Shown here: positions 38,421 to 47,501 of the stretch, in pieces | How positions within the stretch are numbered: the stretch's first letter is position 1 | How the letters are laid out: each line of letters starts with the position of its first letter | Source: Neorhizobium lilium | GTDB taxonomy: Bacteria > Pseudomonadota > Alphaproteobacteria > Rhizobiales > Rhizobiaceae | Assembly (NCBI RefSeq): GCF_004053875.1 | Contig: NZ_SBIP01000004.1 | Location: 434,001-498,000, forward strand | Length of the DNA stretch: 64,000 nt | Reading direction: 5' to 3' | The notes under the pieces: model-generated | What the model saw: only the letters and a program-made list of their open reading frames with translations | What the model was told of the DNA's origin: nothing | Database searches by the model: none | Translations under genes and position numbers: made by a program

Positions 38421-38900
38421 TCAGCCCTCCGCGCCTGGATCGCGTGCGATCTTGGCGTTGATCTCCTGGATCACCTTTTCGAAATCCTCCGCATGGGAGA
38501 AGTCGCGATAGACCGAGGCATAGCGCACGAAGGCCACGTCATCCAGGCTCTTCAGCGCCTCCAGGACCTGAAGACCGATCTGCTCGGAACTAATTTCGCT
38601 TTCACCGGAGCTTTCCAGGCGCCGCACGATACCGGACACGGCCCGCTCGATGCGGTCATTGTCGATCGGCCGCTTGCGCAGCGCGATCTGGAAGGACCGG
38701 ACGAGCTTGTTGCGGTCGAAAGGGACTTTGCGGCCTGTCTTCTTGGTGACCATCAGTTCGCGCAGTTGCACCCGCTCGAACGTAGTGAAGCGGCCGCCGC
38801 AATCGGGGCAGATACGCCGCCGGCGGATGGAGGTGTAATCCTCCGCCGGGCGTGAATCCTTGACCTGCGTGTCTTCCGAACCGCAATAGGGACAGCGCAT
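38421..38900 (-). CDS. nrdR: transcriptional repressor NrdR
   Basis: The 159-residue protein has a zinc ribbon (CPYCGSEDT at the N-terminus and CPDCGGRF near residue 31) followed by an ATP-cone domain ([22 protein letters not shown]). It represses ribonucleotide reductase genes when dATP is bound. It lies between glyA and ribD in a tightly packed operon. Confidence 0.97.
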   Translation of the reverse strand: MRCPYCGSEDTQVKDSRPAEDYTSIRRRRICPDCGGRFTTFERVQLRELMVTKKTGRKVPFDRNKLVRSFQIALRKRPIDNDRIERAVSGIVRRLESSGESEISSEQIGLQVLEALKSLDDVAFVRYASVYRDFSHAEDFEKVIQEINAKIARDPGAEG

Positions 38901-38909
38901 TCCGTCGCC

Positions 38910-40199
38910 TTACATATAGGGGTACATGGGGAAGCGGCCCGTCAGCGCCACGACCCGGTCACGCACGGCGGCTTCCACACCCGCATTGCCTTCGTCGGAG
39001 TTAGCGACCTTCAGGCCGTCGAGAACCTCAACGATGAGGTTGCCGATCTCGGTGAATTCCGCTTCCTTGAACCCGCGGGTCGTGCCGGCCGGCGTACCCA
39101 GACGGATACCGGAAGTGACGAAGGGCTTTTCCGGATCGAAGGGAATGCCGTTTTTGTTGCAGGTGATGTAGGCACGGCCAAGCGCCTGTTCGGCGCGCTT
39201 GCCGGTCGCGTTCTTCTTGCGAAGATCGACCAGCATCAGGTGGTTGTCTGTGCCGCCGGATACGATGTCGAGACCACCGGCCTTCAACGTATCGGCGAGC
39301 GTCTTTGCATTCTTGACGATCTGCGCGGCATAATCCTTGAACGAAGGCTGCAGCGCTTCGCCGAAAGCGACTGCCTTGGCAGCAATGATGTGCATCAGCG
39401 GGCCGCCCTGCAGACCGGGGAAGACCGCCGAGTTGAACTTCTTTGCCAGATCTTCGTCATTGGTCAGGATCACGCCGCCGCGCGGACCGCGCAGAGACTT
39501 GTGGGTCGTCGTGGTGGCCACATGGCAATGCGGGAACGGCGACGGATGCTGGCCGCCGGCGACGAGACCGGCGATATGGGCCATGTCCACCATGAGGTAG
39601 GCGCCCACTTCGTCGGCAATCTCGCGGAAGCGCTTCCAGTCCCAGATACGGGAATAGGCCGTGCCGCCGGCGATGATCAGCTTCGGCTTGTGGGTACGCG
39701 CCTTTTCGGCAACCGCATCCATGTCGAGCAGGTTGTCGCCCTCGCGCACGCCGTAGGAGACGACGTTGAACCACTTGCCGGACATGTTGACCGGGGAGCC
39801 ATGCGTGAGATGGCCGCCCGAATTGAGGTCGAGGCCCATGAAGGTGTCGCCCGGCTGCAGCAGCGCCAGGAATACGGCCTGGTTCATCTGGCTGCCGGAG
39901 TTCGGCTGAACGTTGACGAAGTTGACGCCGAACAGCTTCTTGGCGCGCTCGATCGCTAGTTCTTCGGCAATGTCCACAAACTGGCAGCCGCCATAATAAC
40001 GCTTGCCCGGATATCCTTCCGCATACTTGTTCGTCATGATCGAGCCCTGAGCTTCGAGCACGGCGCGCGACACGATGTTCTCGGAGGCGATGAGCTCGAT
40101 CTCGTGACGCTGGCGGTCGAGTTCCTTATCGATGGCGCCAAAGATTTCCGGATCGGCTTCGACAAGCGGGCGGGAGAAGAAGGCGTCGGCGTTCGACAT
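38910..40199 (-). CDS. glyA: serine hydroxymethyltransferase
   Basis: This 429-residue PLP enzyme has the lysine motif [14 protein letters not shown] and [12 protein letters not shown] near the N-terminus. It converts serine to glycine with formation of methylene-tetrahydrofolate. ATG 40199 (MSNADAFF) is the standard start; the frame runs on to 40286 without support. It is the first gene of glyA-nrdR-ribD-ribE. Confidence 0.97.
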   Translation of the reverse strand: MSNADAFFSRPLVEADPEIFGAIDKELDRQRHEIELIASENIVSRAVLEAQGSIMTNKYAEGYPGKRYYGGCQFVDIAEELAIERAKKLFGVNFVNVQPNSGSQMNQAVFLALLQPGDTFMGLDLNSGGHLTHGSPVNMSGKWFNVVSYGVREGDNLLDMDAVAEKARTHKPKLIIAGGTAYSRIWDWKRFREIADEVGAYLMVDMAHIAGLVAGGQHPSPFPHCHVATTTTHKSLRGPRGGVILTNDEDLAKKFNSAVFPGLQGGPLMHIIAAKAVAFGEALQPSFKDYAAQIVKNAKTLADTLKAGGLDIVSGGTDNHLMLVDLRKKNATGKRAEQALGRAYITCNKNGIPFDPEKPFVTSGIRLGTPAGTTRGFKEAEFTEIGNLIVEVLDGLKVANSDEGNAGVEAAVRDRVVALTGRFPMYPYM

Positions 40200-40310
40200 G
40201 GCGAAGCTCCTCGATAAAGGGAAAGCGATGTCAGGCGTCTTATCGTCCCCACCAATGGAGGGCAATACGGGCAGCGACATTTGCAAGCCGAACTCGGACC
40301 AGCGACCGTC

Positions 40311-40344
40311 AAAATGAAAAAGCCGCAGCGCTTCCGTTGCGGCT
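40311..40344 (-). terminator. intrinsic terminator of the L,D-transpeptidase gene
   Basis: On the minus strand GCCGCA and TGCGGC pair (40322-40343) and are followed by TTTTTC. It separates the L,D-transpeptidase gene from glyA downstream. Confidence 0.75.
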
Positions 40345-40368
40345 CCTCAAATTACGGTCTGACTTGGC

Positions 40369-41712
40369 TTACTGCGGCAGGACGGTGTCCTGATCGATGG
40401 CGCCCGGGGTCTTTTCCATGCCGGCGGTCGTCTGCAGCGCCAGTTCCTGGTCGCCGTCCATCTGGTAGATGTCGTCGCGGAACTGAACCACACCGTCCTT
40501 GGCGGACCAGGCGGTGATGTAGGAGAAGTAGACCGGCACTTCCTGCGAGAGCTTGATCGGCGTGTTGACGCGGCTCGCGATCACGCTTTCAATACGCTGG
40601 CGCGGCCAGTCCGGGTTTTCACCGAGCATCCAGACCGCGAGGTCGCGCACGTTCTGGACCCGCACGCAACCTGAACTATCGAAACGCATCAGCTTGTTGA
40701 ACAAGCCCTGCTCCGGCGTGTCGTGCATGTATTCGTTGTTCGGGTTGTAGAAGTTGATCTTGGTGGATGCCATGGCGTTGTTCTTGCCCGGATCCTGGCG
40801 GAACATCAGGTTCGGCGCCTTTTCCGCGTTCCAGTCCACCGTCTCGGGCGCTACTTCTCCACCCTTTGGATCGATCAGGCGGATATTGTTGCGCGCCAGA
40901 TAGGTCGGGTCCTTGCGCATCAGCGGCATGATGTCCTTCTGGATGATCGAGCGGGGAGCCGTCCAGTAGGGGTTGAGGATGACCTCGTAGATCTTCGAGT
41001 TGATGATATGCGTCGGCCGGCTCAGGCGGCCCACGATGGCGCTGTGACGCAGCACCACCTGATCTTCCTGCACGGCTTCGATGTAGGTCGCCGGAATATT
41101 AACCATGACATGGCGGCGGCCGAGATCGGCGGGGAAGGTCTGCAGACGGATAAGGTTGGTGTTGAGCTGCTGCAGGCGGACATTGACCGGTATGTTCATT
41201 GCCTTGATCGTGTACTCGCCCAGCACACCGTCGGCCGGCAGGCCGTGGCGGGCCTGGAAGCGCTTGACTGCGCCGTCCACGTAGGAATCGAAGGAACTGG
41301 AGATGCCGGCCTCGCGCTGCATGTCGCCAACGATGATCAGGCGCTGGCGAAGCGCCTGTACGGCAGGATCGACGACGCCGATCCGAAGCCGCCCGGGCTG
41401 CGCGCTCACCTGCGGCCAGCCGCCGGATGAGGCGATCTGCTGGTACTGGGAAATTGCCTGCTGGATATTGGGAACCGACTGCGGGCTCAGGATCGGCGTG
41501 TTGGATACCGTATTGCCAGCCGTGCGGGAGACCTGAGCGTCGAACTGATCGTCCCAAGTGCCGCGACGGGGCGAATTGATCAGATCGTTCAGCGTGTCTT
41601 GCGCCAGAGCGGGCGCAGCTACGGCAGCCGCCCCCACAGACAGGGCCGAACGCAGAAGCGTCCGGCGGGAAACAAGTTCAGATCCGATCTTCTTCGACAT
41701 CATTTTATCCAT
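40369..41712 (-). CDS. L,D-transpeptidase (YkuD, YcbB-like) with Tat-like signal
   Basis: The 447-residue protein has a twin-arginine signal (SRRTLLRSALSVGAAAVAAPALAQ, about residues 15-38), a peptidoglycan-binding region near 150-175 and a YkuD catalytic domain ending in RFDSSGCVRV (Cys349) with the upstream HDTPEQ histidine. It forms 3-3 (or lipoprotein) cross-links in the periplasmic peptidoglycan. ATG at 41703 or 41700 may be the true start. A GGTTAACC palindrome lies 34 bases upstream. The LdtR gene lies 336 bases upstream on the same strand. Confidence 0.92.
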   Translation of the reverse strand: MDKMMSKKIGSELVSRRTLLRSALSVGAAAVAAPALAQDTLNDLINSPRRGTWDDQFDAQVSRTAGNTVSNTPILSPQSVPNIQQAISQYQQIASSGGWPQVSAQPGRLRIGVVDPAVQALRQRLIIVGDMQREAGISSSFDSYVDGAVKRFQARHGLPADGVLGEYTIKAMNIPVNVRLQQLNTNLIRLQTFPADLGRRHVMVNIPATYIEAVQEDQVVLRHSAIVGRLSRPTHIINSKIYEVILNPYWTAPRSIIQKDIMPLMRKDPTYLARNNIRLIDPKGGEVAPETVDWNAEKAPNLMFRQDPGKNNAMASTKINFYNPNNEYMHDTPEQGLFNKLMRFDSSGCVRVQNVRDLAVWMLGENPDWPRQRIESVIASRVNTPIKLSQEVPVYFSYITAWSAKDGVVQFRDDIYQMDGDQELALQTTAGMEKTPGAIDQDTVLPQ

Positions 41713-41745
41713 CTGATCCAGGCATGAGCAAAAGCTACGTGGATA

Positions 41746-41755
41746 TGGTTAACCA
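41746..41755. promoter_or_regulatory. TGGTTAACCA palindrome before the L,D-transpeptidase gene
   Basis: A perfect 10-base palindrome lies 34 bases upstream of the start codon. It contains the CtrA-type half-site TTAACCAT (read on the minus strand at 41745-41752). It could alternatively be an LdtR operator; no decision is possible from sequence alone. Confidence 0.35.
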
Positions 41756-41948
41756 AGCTGCAAAACAGCGCTGCCGGCCGGATTTAAAACCGCGACGAAC
41801 AAACGTGAATGCGACATTATCCGCCAGCTACATCATCTGGCGGTCCCATAGCAATATGGCCAATTCGTGTCTGGTCGGGGCCGCGTCACGAAGCCGTGTT
41901 TCAGCGTCATCAGGAGCCGCCTAGAACACGGCCTAAACTGCACGCGCG

Positions 41949-41981
41949 AAAACCGGATGCGCAGGGAGCGCACCCGGTTTC
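41949..41981 (-). terminator. terminator of ldtR
   Basis: On the minus strand AACCGG-G-TGCGC and GCGCA-T-CCGGTT pair around TCCCT and are followed by TTTTCG. This lies within the 336-base gap between ldtR and the L,D-transpeptidase gene, so the two genes are probably separate transcripts. No further gene is seen in the gap. Confidence 0.65.
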
Positions 41982-42048
41982 GATCGCTTGGAGGTCTGGT
42001 TTTGCCGGCAGCAAGCCTGGTGGATCAGCCTTGCTGCCTGTGCGGCAT

Positions 42049-42564
42049 TTACAGGCGATAGAGGATCTGGTCGTTCCAGAAACGGTCGAGACGCTGCAGC
42101 AGCTTGTTCATCTGGCTGAACTCGCCCTCGCCGATGCCGCCGACCTTTTCGATCGAGCCGATATGGCGCTCATAGAGCTTGCCAACCGTTTCAGCGATGG
42201 CCTGGCCTTCCGGCGTCAGGCTGATGCGGACCGAGCGGCGGTCGATGCGAGACCGCGAATGATTGATGAGACCGAGGTCGACCAGCTTCTTGACGTTGTA
42301 GGAAACGTTCGAGCCGAGATAGTAGCCACGCGAACGAAGCTCGCCGGCGGTGAGTTCGGAGTTGCCGATGTTGAACAGCAGCAGCGCCTGTACTGCGTTG
42401 ACGTCGTCGCGACCCTGGCGGTCGAACTCGTCCTTGATCACGTCCAGGAGCCGGCGGTGGAGACGTTCCACCAGGTGCAGCGATTCCATGTAGAGCGAGC
42501 GGATGGTCTGCTCATGCGTATCTGCGATGGCCGCAGCCTGCGGCTTGACTTTCGTGTTCAACAT
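42049..42564 (-). CDS. ldtR: MarR-type regulator LdtR
   Basis: This 171-residue MarR-fold protein matches the LdtR family of Rhizobiales in its N-terminus (EQTIRSLYMESLHLVERLHRRLLDVIKDEFDRQGR) and its wing (SRSRIDRRSVRISLTPEG). LdtR was described in Liberibacter and Sinorhizobium as controlling an L,D-transpeptidase gene and osmotic-stress tolerance. The neighbouring L,D-transpeptidase gene supports that assignment. Confidence 0.92.
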   Translation of the reverse strand: MLNTKVKPQAAAIADTHEQTIRSLYMESLHLVERLHRRLLDVIKDEFDRQGRDDVNAVQALLLFNIGNSELTAGELRSRGYYLGSNVSYNVKKLVDLGLINHSRSRIDRRSVRISLTPEGQAIAETVGKLYERHIGSIEKVGGIGEGEFSQMNKLLQRLDRFWNDQILYRL

Positions 42565-42799
42565 GACTGCCTCACTGTTTGTTTGGCGGTTTGTTTTGAT
42601 ATTTCCGCCTTGAGGTAGACACTATCGAAGGCCGATAAAATTCGACTTAAAACGTTGGGTTAACAGCTGGTTAGTGCGCGGATGAGATCCCGGTGCCGGC
42701 GCCTCGCCCTATTCGTGCACGTAAAATGGCCTCAATCGAATCAATAACTTAACCGCCAATTTTGCGTAAAATCAGGCCGCGAAAGCTTTAATTTGAGGG

Positions 42800-43231
42800 T
42801 TAATCGATCCTTACCCGTTCCGCCTTACGGCGCTCTTCGAGCCATAAAGCCAGCCGGAAAATCACATAAAGGCCCGCCACAAGGGCATGCAGCAGGGGCA
42901 CGAGGGTGTTGTGGCCATAGGTTTGCGGCCAGACGAGATACATGAGGACCTGGGTGGCTGCGGCAATGGTCCAGAGCACGGCGCCCCAGGATACGGTCAG
43001 CCAGAGCCCGAGTGCCGCGACCGGAAAAAGAACCGCAAGCGCAGAGGCGGCCACCTTCCAGGGAAGGTTGAGCAGATCGAACCGCGCCATGCCGTTCAGA
43101 GAATAGCCGACCAGCATTCCCCAGTACTGCAGCCCGAACCACAGGCAGGCAATCGCGATCAACCGCAGGAAGATCACGAACAGGATTTCGGTCAGGGTTC
43201 GCTTCGGCGCCGTCAGTGAATCAAGTTCCAT
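42800..43231 (-). CDS. small membrane protein (DUF6163-like)
   Basis: This 143-residue protein has four hydrophobic segments (about 18-36, 50-70, 78-95 and 105-125) and a basic C-terminus (EERRKAERVRID). Family assignment is by overall pattern and is tentative. Start ATG 43231 (MELDSL) is preferred to the upstream extension. It is divergent from the cupin gene. Function unknown. Confidence 0.75.
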   Translation of the reverse strand: MELDSLTAPKRTLTEILFVIFLRLIAIACLWFGLQYWGMLVGYSLNGMARFDLLNLPWKVAASALAVLFPVAALGLWLTVSWGAVLWTIAAATQVLMYLVWPQTYGHNTLVPLLHALVAGLYVIFRLALWLEERRKAERVRID

Positions 43232-43361
43232 GGACGGTACACTAGCCGCGGCTGAGGTCAGCCGCCAGTACCGGCCGATGTCTGGAGGAGGCTTTGCACA
43301 ATCGTTCAAGAGGCGGATCGCCGACGCTGCTAATCCTGTGCGCCTGATCGAAGGAGCAAGT

Positions 43362-43742
43362 ATGGACAACGGCACCTCTTCCTATTCCCCCATCAATTTT
43401 GCGGAGAAGCTCAAGCTGATATCCGACCAATGGCAACCGCGCGTCGTGGCCGAAATGAACGACTACCAGTTCAAGCTGGTGCGCATCGAGGGCGACTTCC
43501 TGTGGCACGACCATCCCGAGACCGACGAGACCTTCATCGTGATTGCCGGGACATTGCGCCTCGACTTCCGCGACGGCTTTGTGGAGGTCGGCCCGGGCGA
43601 GATGTTCGTCGTGCCGAAGGGCGTTCAGCACAAGCCGTCTGCGGCGACGGAAGTCCAGATGATGCTGATCGAGCCGCGCGGCACCGTGAACACCGGCCGA
43701 GAGGGTGGCGAGCGGACGGCGCAAAACGATCTCTGGATCTGA
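43362..43742 (+). CDS. cupin domain protein
   Basis: This 126-residue single cupin has both metal motifs: WHDHPETDETFIVIAGTLRLDFRDG (about residues 47-71) and PGEMFVVPKGVQHKP (about 78-92). GGAG lies 5 bases before the ATG. It lies upstream of hemB on the same strand, separated by 93 bases. Enzymatic activity is unknown. Confidence 0.88.
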   Translation: MDNGTSSYSPINFAEKLKLISDQWQPRVVAEMNDYQFKLVRIEGDFLWHDHPETDETFIVIAGTLRLDFRDGFVEVGPGEMFVVPKGVQHKPSAATEVQMMLIEPRGTVNTGREGGERTAQNDLWI

Positions 43743-43835
43743 TCCGGGAACCCTGGTTGCGGCGAAGGCGCGCATTCGCAAGCCGCCTGTCCCGTGATAT
43801 GGAGCAGCCAACATAAAGGATATGAGGCAGCATCC

Positions 43836-44849
43836 ATGGACAAGACGCATCTGGTCGACGAGATCACCGGCCACCGCCGCATGCGCCGCAACCGCAAGGC
43901 GGACTGGACGCGGCGCATGGTGCAGGAGAACCGCCTGACCGTGGATGATCTCATCTGGCCGATCTTCATCGTTCCAGGCACCGGTATCGTCGATCCGATC
44001 AAGGCCATGCCGGGCGTCAGCCGCATGAGCATCGACAAGGCGGTCGAAGCCGTCAGGGAAGCCGCCGACCTCGGTATTCCGGCGATCGCCACGTTTCCCG
44101 ATATCGAGATGGGCCTGCGCGACGAGACGGGATCGCAGAGCGTTGTCGCCGACAACCTGATCAACAAGGCGACCGCCGCCATCAAGAAAGCCGTGCCCAA
44201 TATCGGCATCATCACCGACGTCGCGCTCGATCCCTTCACCAGCCACGGCCATGACGGGATTTTGCGCGAGGGCATCATCGTCAACGACGAGACGGTGGAT
44301 CAGGTCGTCCGGGCCGCCGTGATGCAGGCCGATGCCGGGGCCGATATCATCGCGCCCTCGGAAATGATGGATGGCCGCATCGGCGCCATCCGCCGCGGAT
44401 TGGACGCCGCCGGCCATCAGGATGTCGGCATCATGTCCTATGCCACGAAGTTCTCGTCTGGCTTCTACGGCCCCTATCGCGAGGCGATCAACACGAGCGG
44501 GCTGCTGAAGGGCGACAAGAACAGCTATTACATCTCACCGGCCAATGCGACGGAAGCGATGCGGGATGCGGCGCTCGACGTGGAGGAAGGCGCCGACATG
44601 CTGATGGTAAAGCCGGGGCTGGCCTATCTCGACATCTGTTGGCGCATCAAGGAGGCTTTCGGGCTTCCGACTTTCGCCTATCAGGTTTCAGGCGAATATA
44701 CCCAGATCAAGGCCGCCGCCATGAACGGCTGGATCGACGGCGACCGGGTGATGATGGAGACGCTCCTCTGTTTCAAGCGCGCCGGCTGCGATGGCATTCT
44801 CACCTACTTCGCAATCGACGCGGCAAGAAAGCTCGCCAAAAGCGGATAA
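43836..44849 (+). CDS. hemB: delta-aminolevulinic acid dehydratase (porphobilinogen synthase)
   Basis: The 337-residue protein has the Schiff-base lysines Lys205 (SYATKFSSGFYGPYRE) and Lys259 (LMVKPGLAYLD). It condenses two 5-aminolevulinate molecules to porphobilinogen for heme synthesis. The metal region VALDPFTSHGHDG lacks the zinc triple-cysteine motif, so a Mg2+-type enzyme is expected. Start at 43836 gives the family length. Confidence 0.97.
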   Translation: MDKTHLVDEITGHRRMRRNRKADWTRRMVQENRLTVDDLIWPIFIVPGTGIVDPIKAMPGVSRMSIDKAVEAVREAADLGIPAIATFPDIEMGLRDETGSQSVVADNLINKATAAIKKAVPNIGIITDVALDPFTSHGHDGILREGIIVNDETVDQVVRAAVMQADAGADIIAPSEMMDGRIGAIRRGLDAAGHQDVGIMSYATKFSSGFYGPYREAINTSGLLKGDKNSYYISPANATEAMRDAALDVEEGADMLMVKPGLAYLDICWRIKEAFGLPTFAYQVSGEYTQIKAAAMNGWIDGDRVMMETLLCFKRAGCDGILTYFAIDAARKLAKSG

Positions 44850-44936
44850 ATCAGTGCGCTTCGACGATCTGCGCTCGAATCTTGTTGCGCGATAATCGGC
44901 TCCCCATATTCTAGGGGAATAGGAGACAAACCAGCA

Positions 44937-45395
44937 ATGAGCCTCGATCAGAACCCCACCCTTGCCGCACCGGAAGATTGGCGCGCTTATAGCGGCGTCC
45001 TGTCGCGGCGCGTATTCGCCTTCCTCATCGACTACCTGATCGTGTTGCTGCTCTGCATTCCGGCAGCCGTTGTCGTGTTCTTCCTCGGCATCATCACGCT
45101 CGGCCTTGGCTTCATGCTTTATCCGGCTCTGTTCGTGATCGTGGCGCTGCTCTATTTCGGCTTCACGCTCGGCGGCCCAAGCCAGGAAACGCCCGGCATG
45201 CGCGCCATGGGTATTGCTATCACGCGCATCGACGGCCGACCGATGGATTTCCTGACCGCCATGGTCCACACGGTGCTCTTTTGGCTGATCAACTCGGTCG
45301 TGACGCCGCTGATCCTGCTCGCAGGCCTCTTTACGGAGCGTTCGCGCCTGGTCCACGACATGCTGCTTGGCACTGTGATGGTGCGAACCTCCTGA
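44937..45395 (+). CDS. RDD family membrane protein
   Basis: This 152-residue protein has three hydrophobic segments and the RDD signature residues in YSGVLSRRVFAFLIDYLIVLLL (about residues 21-42) and ERSRLVHDMLLGTVMV at the end. AGGAG precedes the ATG by 11 bases. RDD proteins are often found with transporters; some act in ion homeostasis. The specific role is unknown. Confidence 0.9.
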   Translation: MSLDQNPTLAAPEDWRAYSGVLSRRVFAFLIDYLIVLLLCIPAAVVVFFLGIITLGLGFMLYPALFVIVALLYFGFTLGGPSQETPGMRAMGIAITRIDGRPMDFLTAMVHTVLFWLINSVVTPLILLAGLFTERSRLVHDMLLGTVMVRTS

Positions 45396-45537
45396 TGCAG
45401 CTCGTCGTGCGTCAGGAGATCGCGTGCAACCATTGCCGCAAACGACAGCATTGAGTTGACGTTTTACGTTTATGCGCCATGCTGGAGCGCTTCAGGGCTA
45501 AATGGAACATCAAGACGACGGGACCGGTCGCGGCACC

Positions 45538-46299
45538 ATGAACACGCAGGCAACGCCATCACCGCAGTTTTACCTGACGGCACCGGCAGTTTGTCCCTAC
45601 CTCCCGGGCGAATTGGAGCGAAAGGTCTTCACCCATCTGGTGGGGCCACGCGCAGCGGAGATGAACGACCTGCTGACGCAGGGCGGCTTCCGCCGTTCGC
45701 AAAATATCGCTTACCGGCCCGCCTGCGAAGCATGCCGCGCCTGCGTGTCGGTACGGATCCTCGCTCATGACTTCCAACCCGCCCGGTCCATGAGGCGGGT
45801 TCAGGCTGCAAATAGCGATATCGTTTCGACGCTTGGCCCTGCGCAGCCCTCGACCGAACAGTTCTCTCTCTTCCGGCGCTATCTCGATCATCGTCATCAG
45901 CGCGGCGGCATGTCCGACATGTCTGCGCTCGATTATGCGATCATGGTCGAAGACACCCACGTCAACACGAGGGTGATCGAATATCGCCGCCGCATGCCAG
46001 GGGCCGGGATCGGAGAGGCGCCAAAGGGCGAGCTACTTGGCGTTGCGCTGACGGACCTGATGAGCGACGGGCTGTCCATGGTCTATTCCTTCTTCGATCC
46101 GGACCTGGAGAAGCACTCGCTTGGGACATACATGATCCTTGACCATATCAGCCGCACCCGGTCTCTCGGCCTGCCGCATGTCTATCTTGGCTACTGGGTC
46201 AACGGATCTCCCAAAATGGGCTACAAGACGCGCTTCCAGCCGCAAGAGCACCTGACCGCGCGGGGCTGGGAATTGTACGACGCGCTTCCTGAAGCCTGA
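45538..46299 (+). CDS. bpt: leucyl/arginyl-tRNA-protein transferase (Bpt/Ate family)
   Basis: This 253-residue protein starts [24 protein letters not shown] and has the cysteine motif [12 protein letters not shown] near residues 66-77, plus [24 protein letters not shown] C-terminal region. It transfers leucine to N-terminal Asp/Glu to make N-degrons for ClpS/ClpAP. The upstream ATG 45502 is less likely. Confidence 0.93.
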   Translation: MNTQATPSPQFYLTAPAVCPYLPGELERKVFTHLVGPRAAEMNDLLTQGGFRRSQNIAYRPACEACRACVSVRILAHDFQPARSMRRVQAANSDIVSTLGPAQPSTEQFSLFRRYLDHRHQRGGMSDMSALDYAIMVEDTHVNTRVIEYRRRMPGAGIGEAPKGELLGVALTDLMSDGLSMVYSFFDPDLEKHSLGTYMILDHISRTRSLGLPHVYLGYWVNGSPKMGYKTRFQPQEHLTARGWELYDALPEA

Positions 46300-46310
46300 G
46301 CGTCTCATTC

Positions 46311-47195
46311 ATGAACAATCATCGGAAGGGCTTTTTGCTTACCACAGTCGGCGGACTGGCCCTCTCCTTCGACGTGCCGCTGGTGCGCCTTGGCCAGGGC
46401 GAAATGTGGTCGATCATCGCTTTTCGCAGCATCACGACCTTTGCGGTGGGGCTTGCCCTCTGGATCGCCCTGCGGTTCTTCGGGCGGGCACGGCCGGCAC
46501 TGGTTTCAGGCAAAGCCGGTCTTCTGGCAGGTCTCTGCTATGGCCTCTCGACCGTCACCTTCCTTTCAGCCGTCTTCCATACAGCCACGGCCAACGTCGT
46601 GTTCATCGTCGCCTTCACGCCCATGTTCGCGGCCCTGCTGGGCTGGATCCTCCTGAAGGAAAGGCCCTCGCCGGCGACCCTGATCACCATGCTGGTCATG
46701 GTGGTGGGCGTTGCGCTGATCGTTTCCGGCGGACTTGCGAGCGGTCATCTGATTGGAGATTTGCTGGCTGCGCTGACCGCACTGGCGCTTGCCTGCGCCA
46801 TTACCATCGGCCATGCGACGCGCATCGAAATGGGCCTCGTACCGCTTCTCGCCACCATTTTTCCCGCAGCGGTCGGCTTCACCTTCATGTCTTCCGGCGG
46901 CTTTCAAATCGAAGCGCCGCTTTGGGTTATATTCGATGGCGCTGTCATGATCCCTCTCGCCTTCTGGTGCCTGGCTACCGGCCCGAAATATCTGACCGGA
47001 CCGGAAGTCGGCATGTTCTACCTGCTGGAGACCATCCTGGCCCCAGTCTGGGTCTGGATCGTCTTCCGCGAAGTCCCCTCGCTGGAGACCCTTGCCGGCG
47101 GCGCCATCCTCGTTCTGGCGCTGGTCGGATATTCGATCGTCCAGATGCAGCGGATGGACAAAATTCGAACGCTGGCGGTGCCAAAGGGCTTGTGA
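46311..47195 (+). CDS. DMT/EamA family permease
   Basis: The 294-residue protein has ten membrane helices arranged as two EamA repeats (about residues 5-135 and 148-280). It follows bpt by 11 bases, so co-transcription is likely. Substrate unknown; related proteins export amino acids or metabolites. Confidence 0.9.
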   Translation: MNNHRKGFLLTTVGGLALSFDVPLVRLGQGEMWSIIAFRSITTFAVGLALWIALRFFGRARPALVSGKAGLLAGLCYGLSTVTFLSAVFHTATANVVFIVAFTPMFAALLGWILLKERPSPATLITMLVMVVGVALIVSGGLASGHLIGDLLAALTALALACAITIGHATRIEMGLVPLLATIFPAAVGFTFMSSGGFQIEAPLWVIFDGAVMIPLAFWCLATGPKYLTGPEVGMFYLLETILAPVWVWIVFREVPSLETLAGGAILVLALVGYSIVQMQRMDKIRTLAVPKGL

Positions 47196-47224
47196 GCCGG
47201 AGCTGGCGACCGGTCCTGCACCCG

Positions 47225-47265
47225 GTTGAAACACGTGACAGACCATGTTATAACGGCGTTGCAAC
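47225..47265 (+). promoter_or_regulatory. promoter and phased GTT-N2-AAC operators of the AbrB-Doc operon
   Basis: The promoter is TTGAAA (47226-47231), a 17-base spacer and TATAAC (47249-47254). Three GTT-N2-AAC elements overlap it: GTTGAAAC (47225-47232), GTTATAAC (47247-47254) and GTTGCAAC (47258-47265). Their starts are 22 and 11 bases apart, that is in helical phase. This is a likely autoregulatory site for the antitoxin. Confidence 0.6.
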
Positions 47266-47279
47266 ATCAGGAGTGACCT

Positions 47280-47501
47280 ATGAACGCCACCATCCGCAAG
47301 ATTGGAAATTCTGAAGGAATCATTATTCCAAAGGAAGTCTTGGACCGCATGGGCCTGAAGGCTGGGGACACTTTGGAAATCCGCGAGGAGGACGGTAATA
47401 TTTCCCTGGTCCCTGAACAGGCGGATCTTGCCGAGCAGCTAAAGGCCGCCCGCATGGGCATGGAAGAATATCGCGTCGCCCTCCGGGAACTCGCGAAATG
47501 A
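47280..47501 (+). CDS. AbrB/MazE-type antitoxin
   Basis: The 73-residue protein has a swapped-hairpin AbrB DNA-binding domain (MNATIRKIGNSEGIIIPKEVLDRMGLKAGDTLEIREEDGNISLVP, residues 1-45) and a C-terminal helix (about 48-73) that probably neutralises the toxin. GGAG lies 7 bases before the ATG. Its stop overlaps the start of the Doc gene (ATGA), a standard toxin-antitoxin arrangement. Confidence 0.92.
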   Translation: MNATIRKIGNSEGIIIPKEVLDRMGLKAGDTLEIREEDGNISLVPEQADLAEQLKAARMGMEEYRVALRELAK

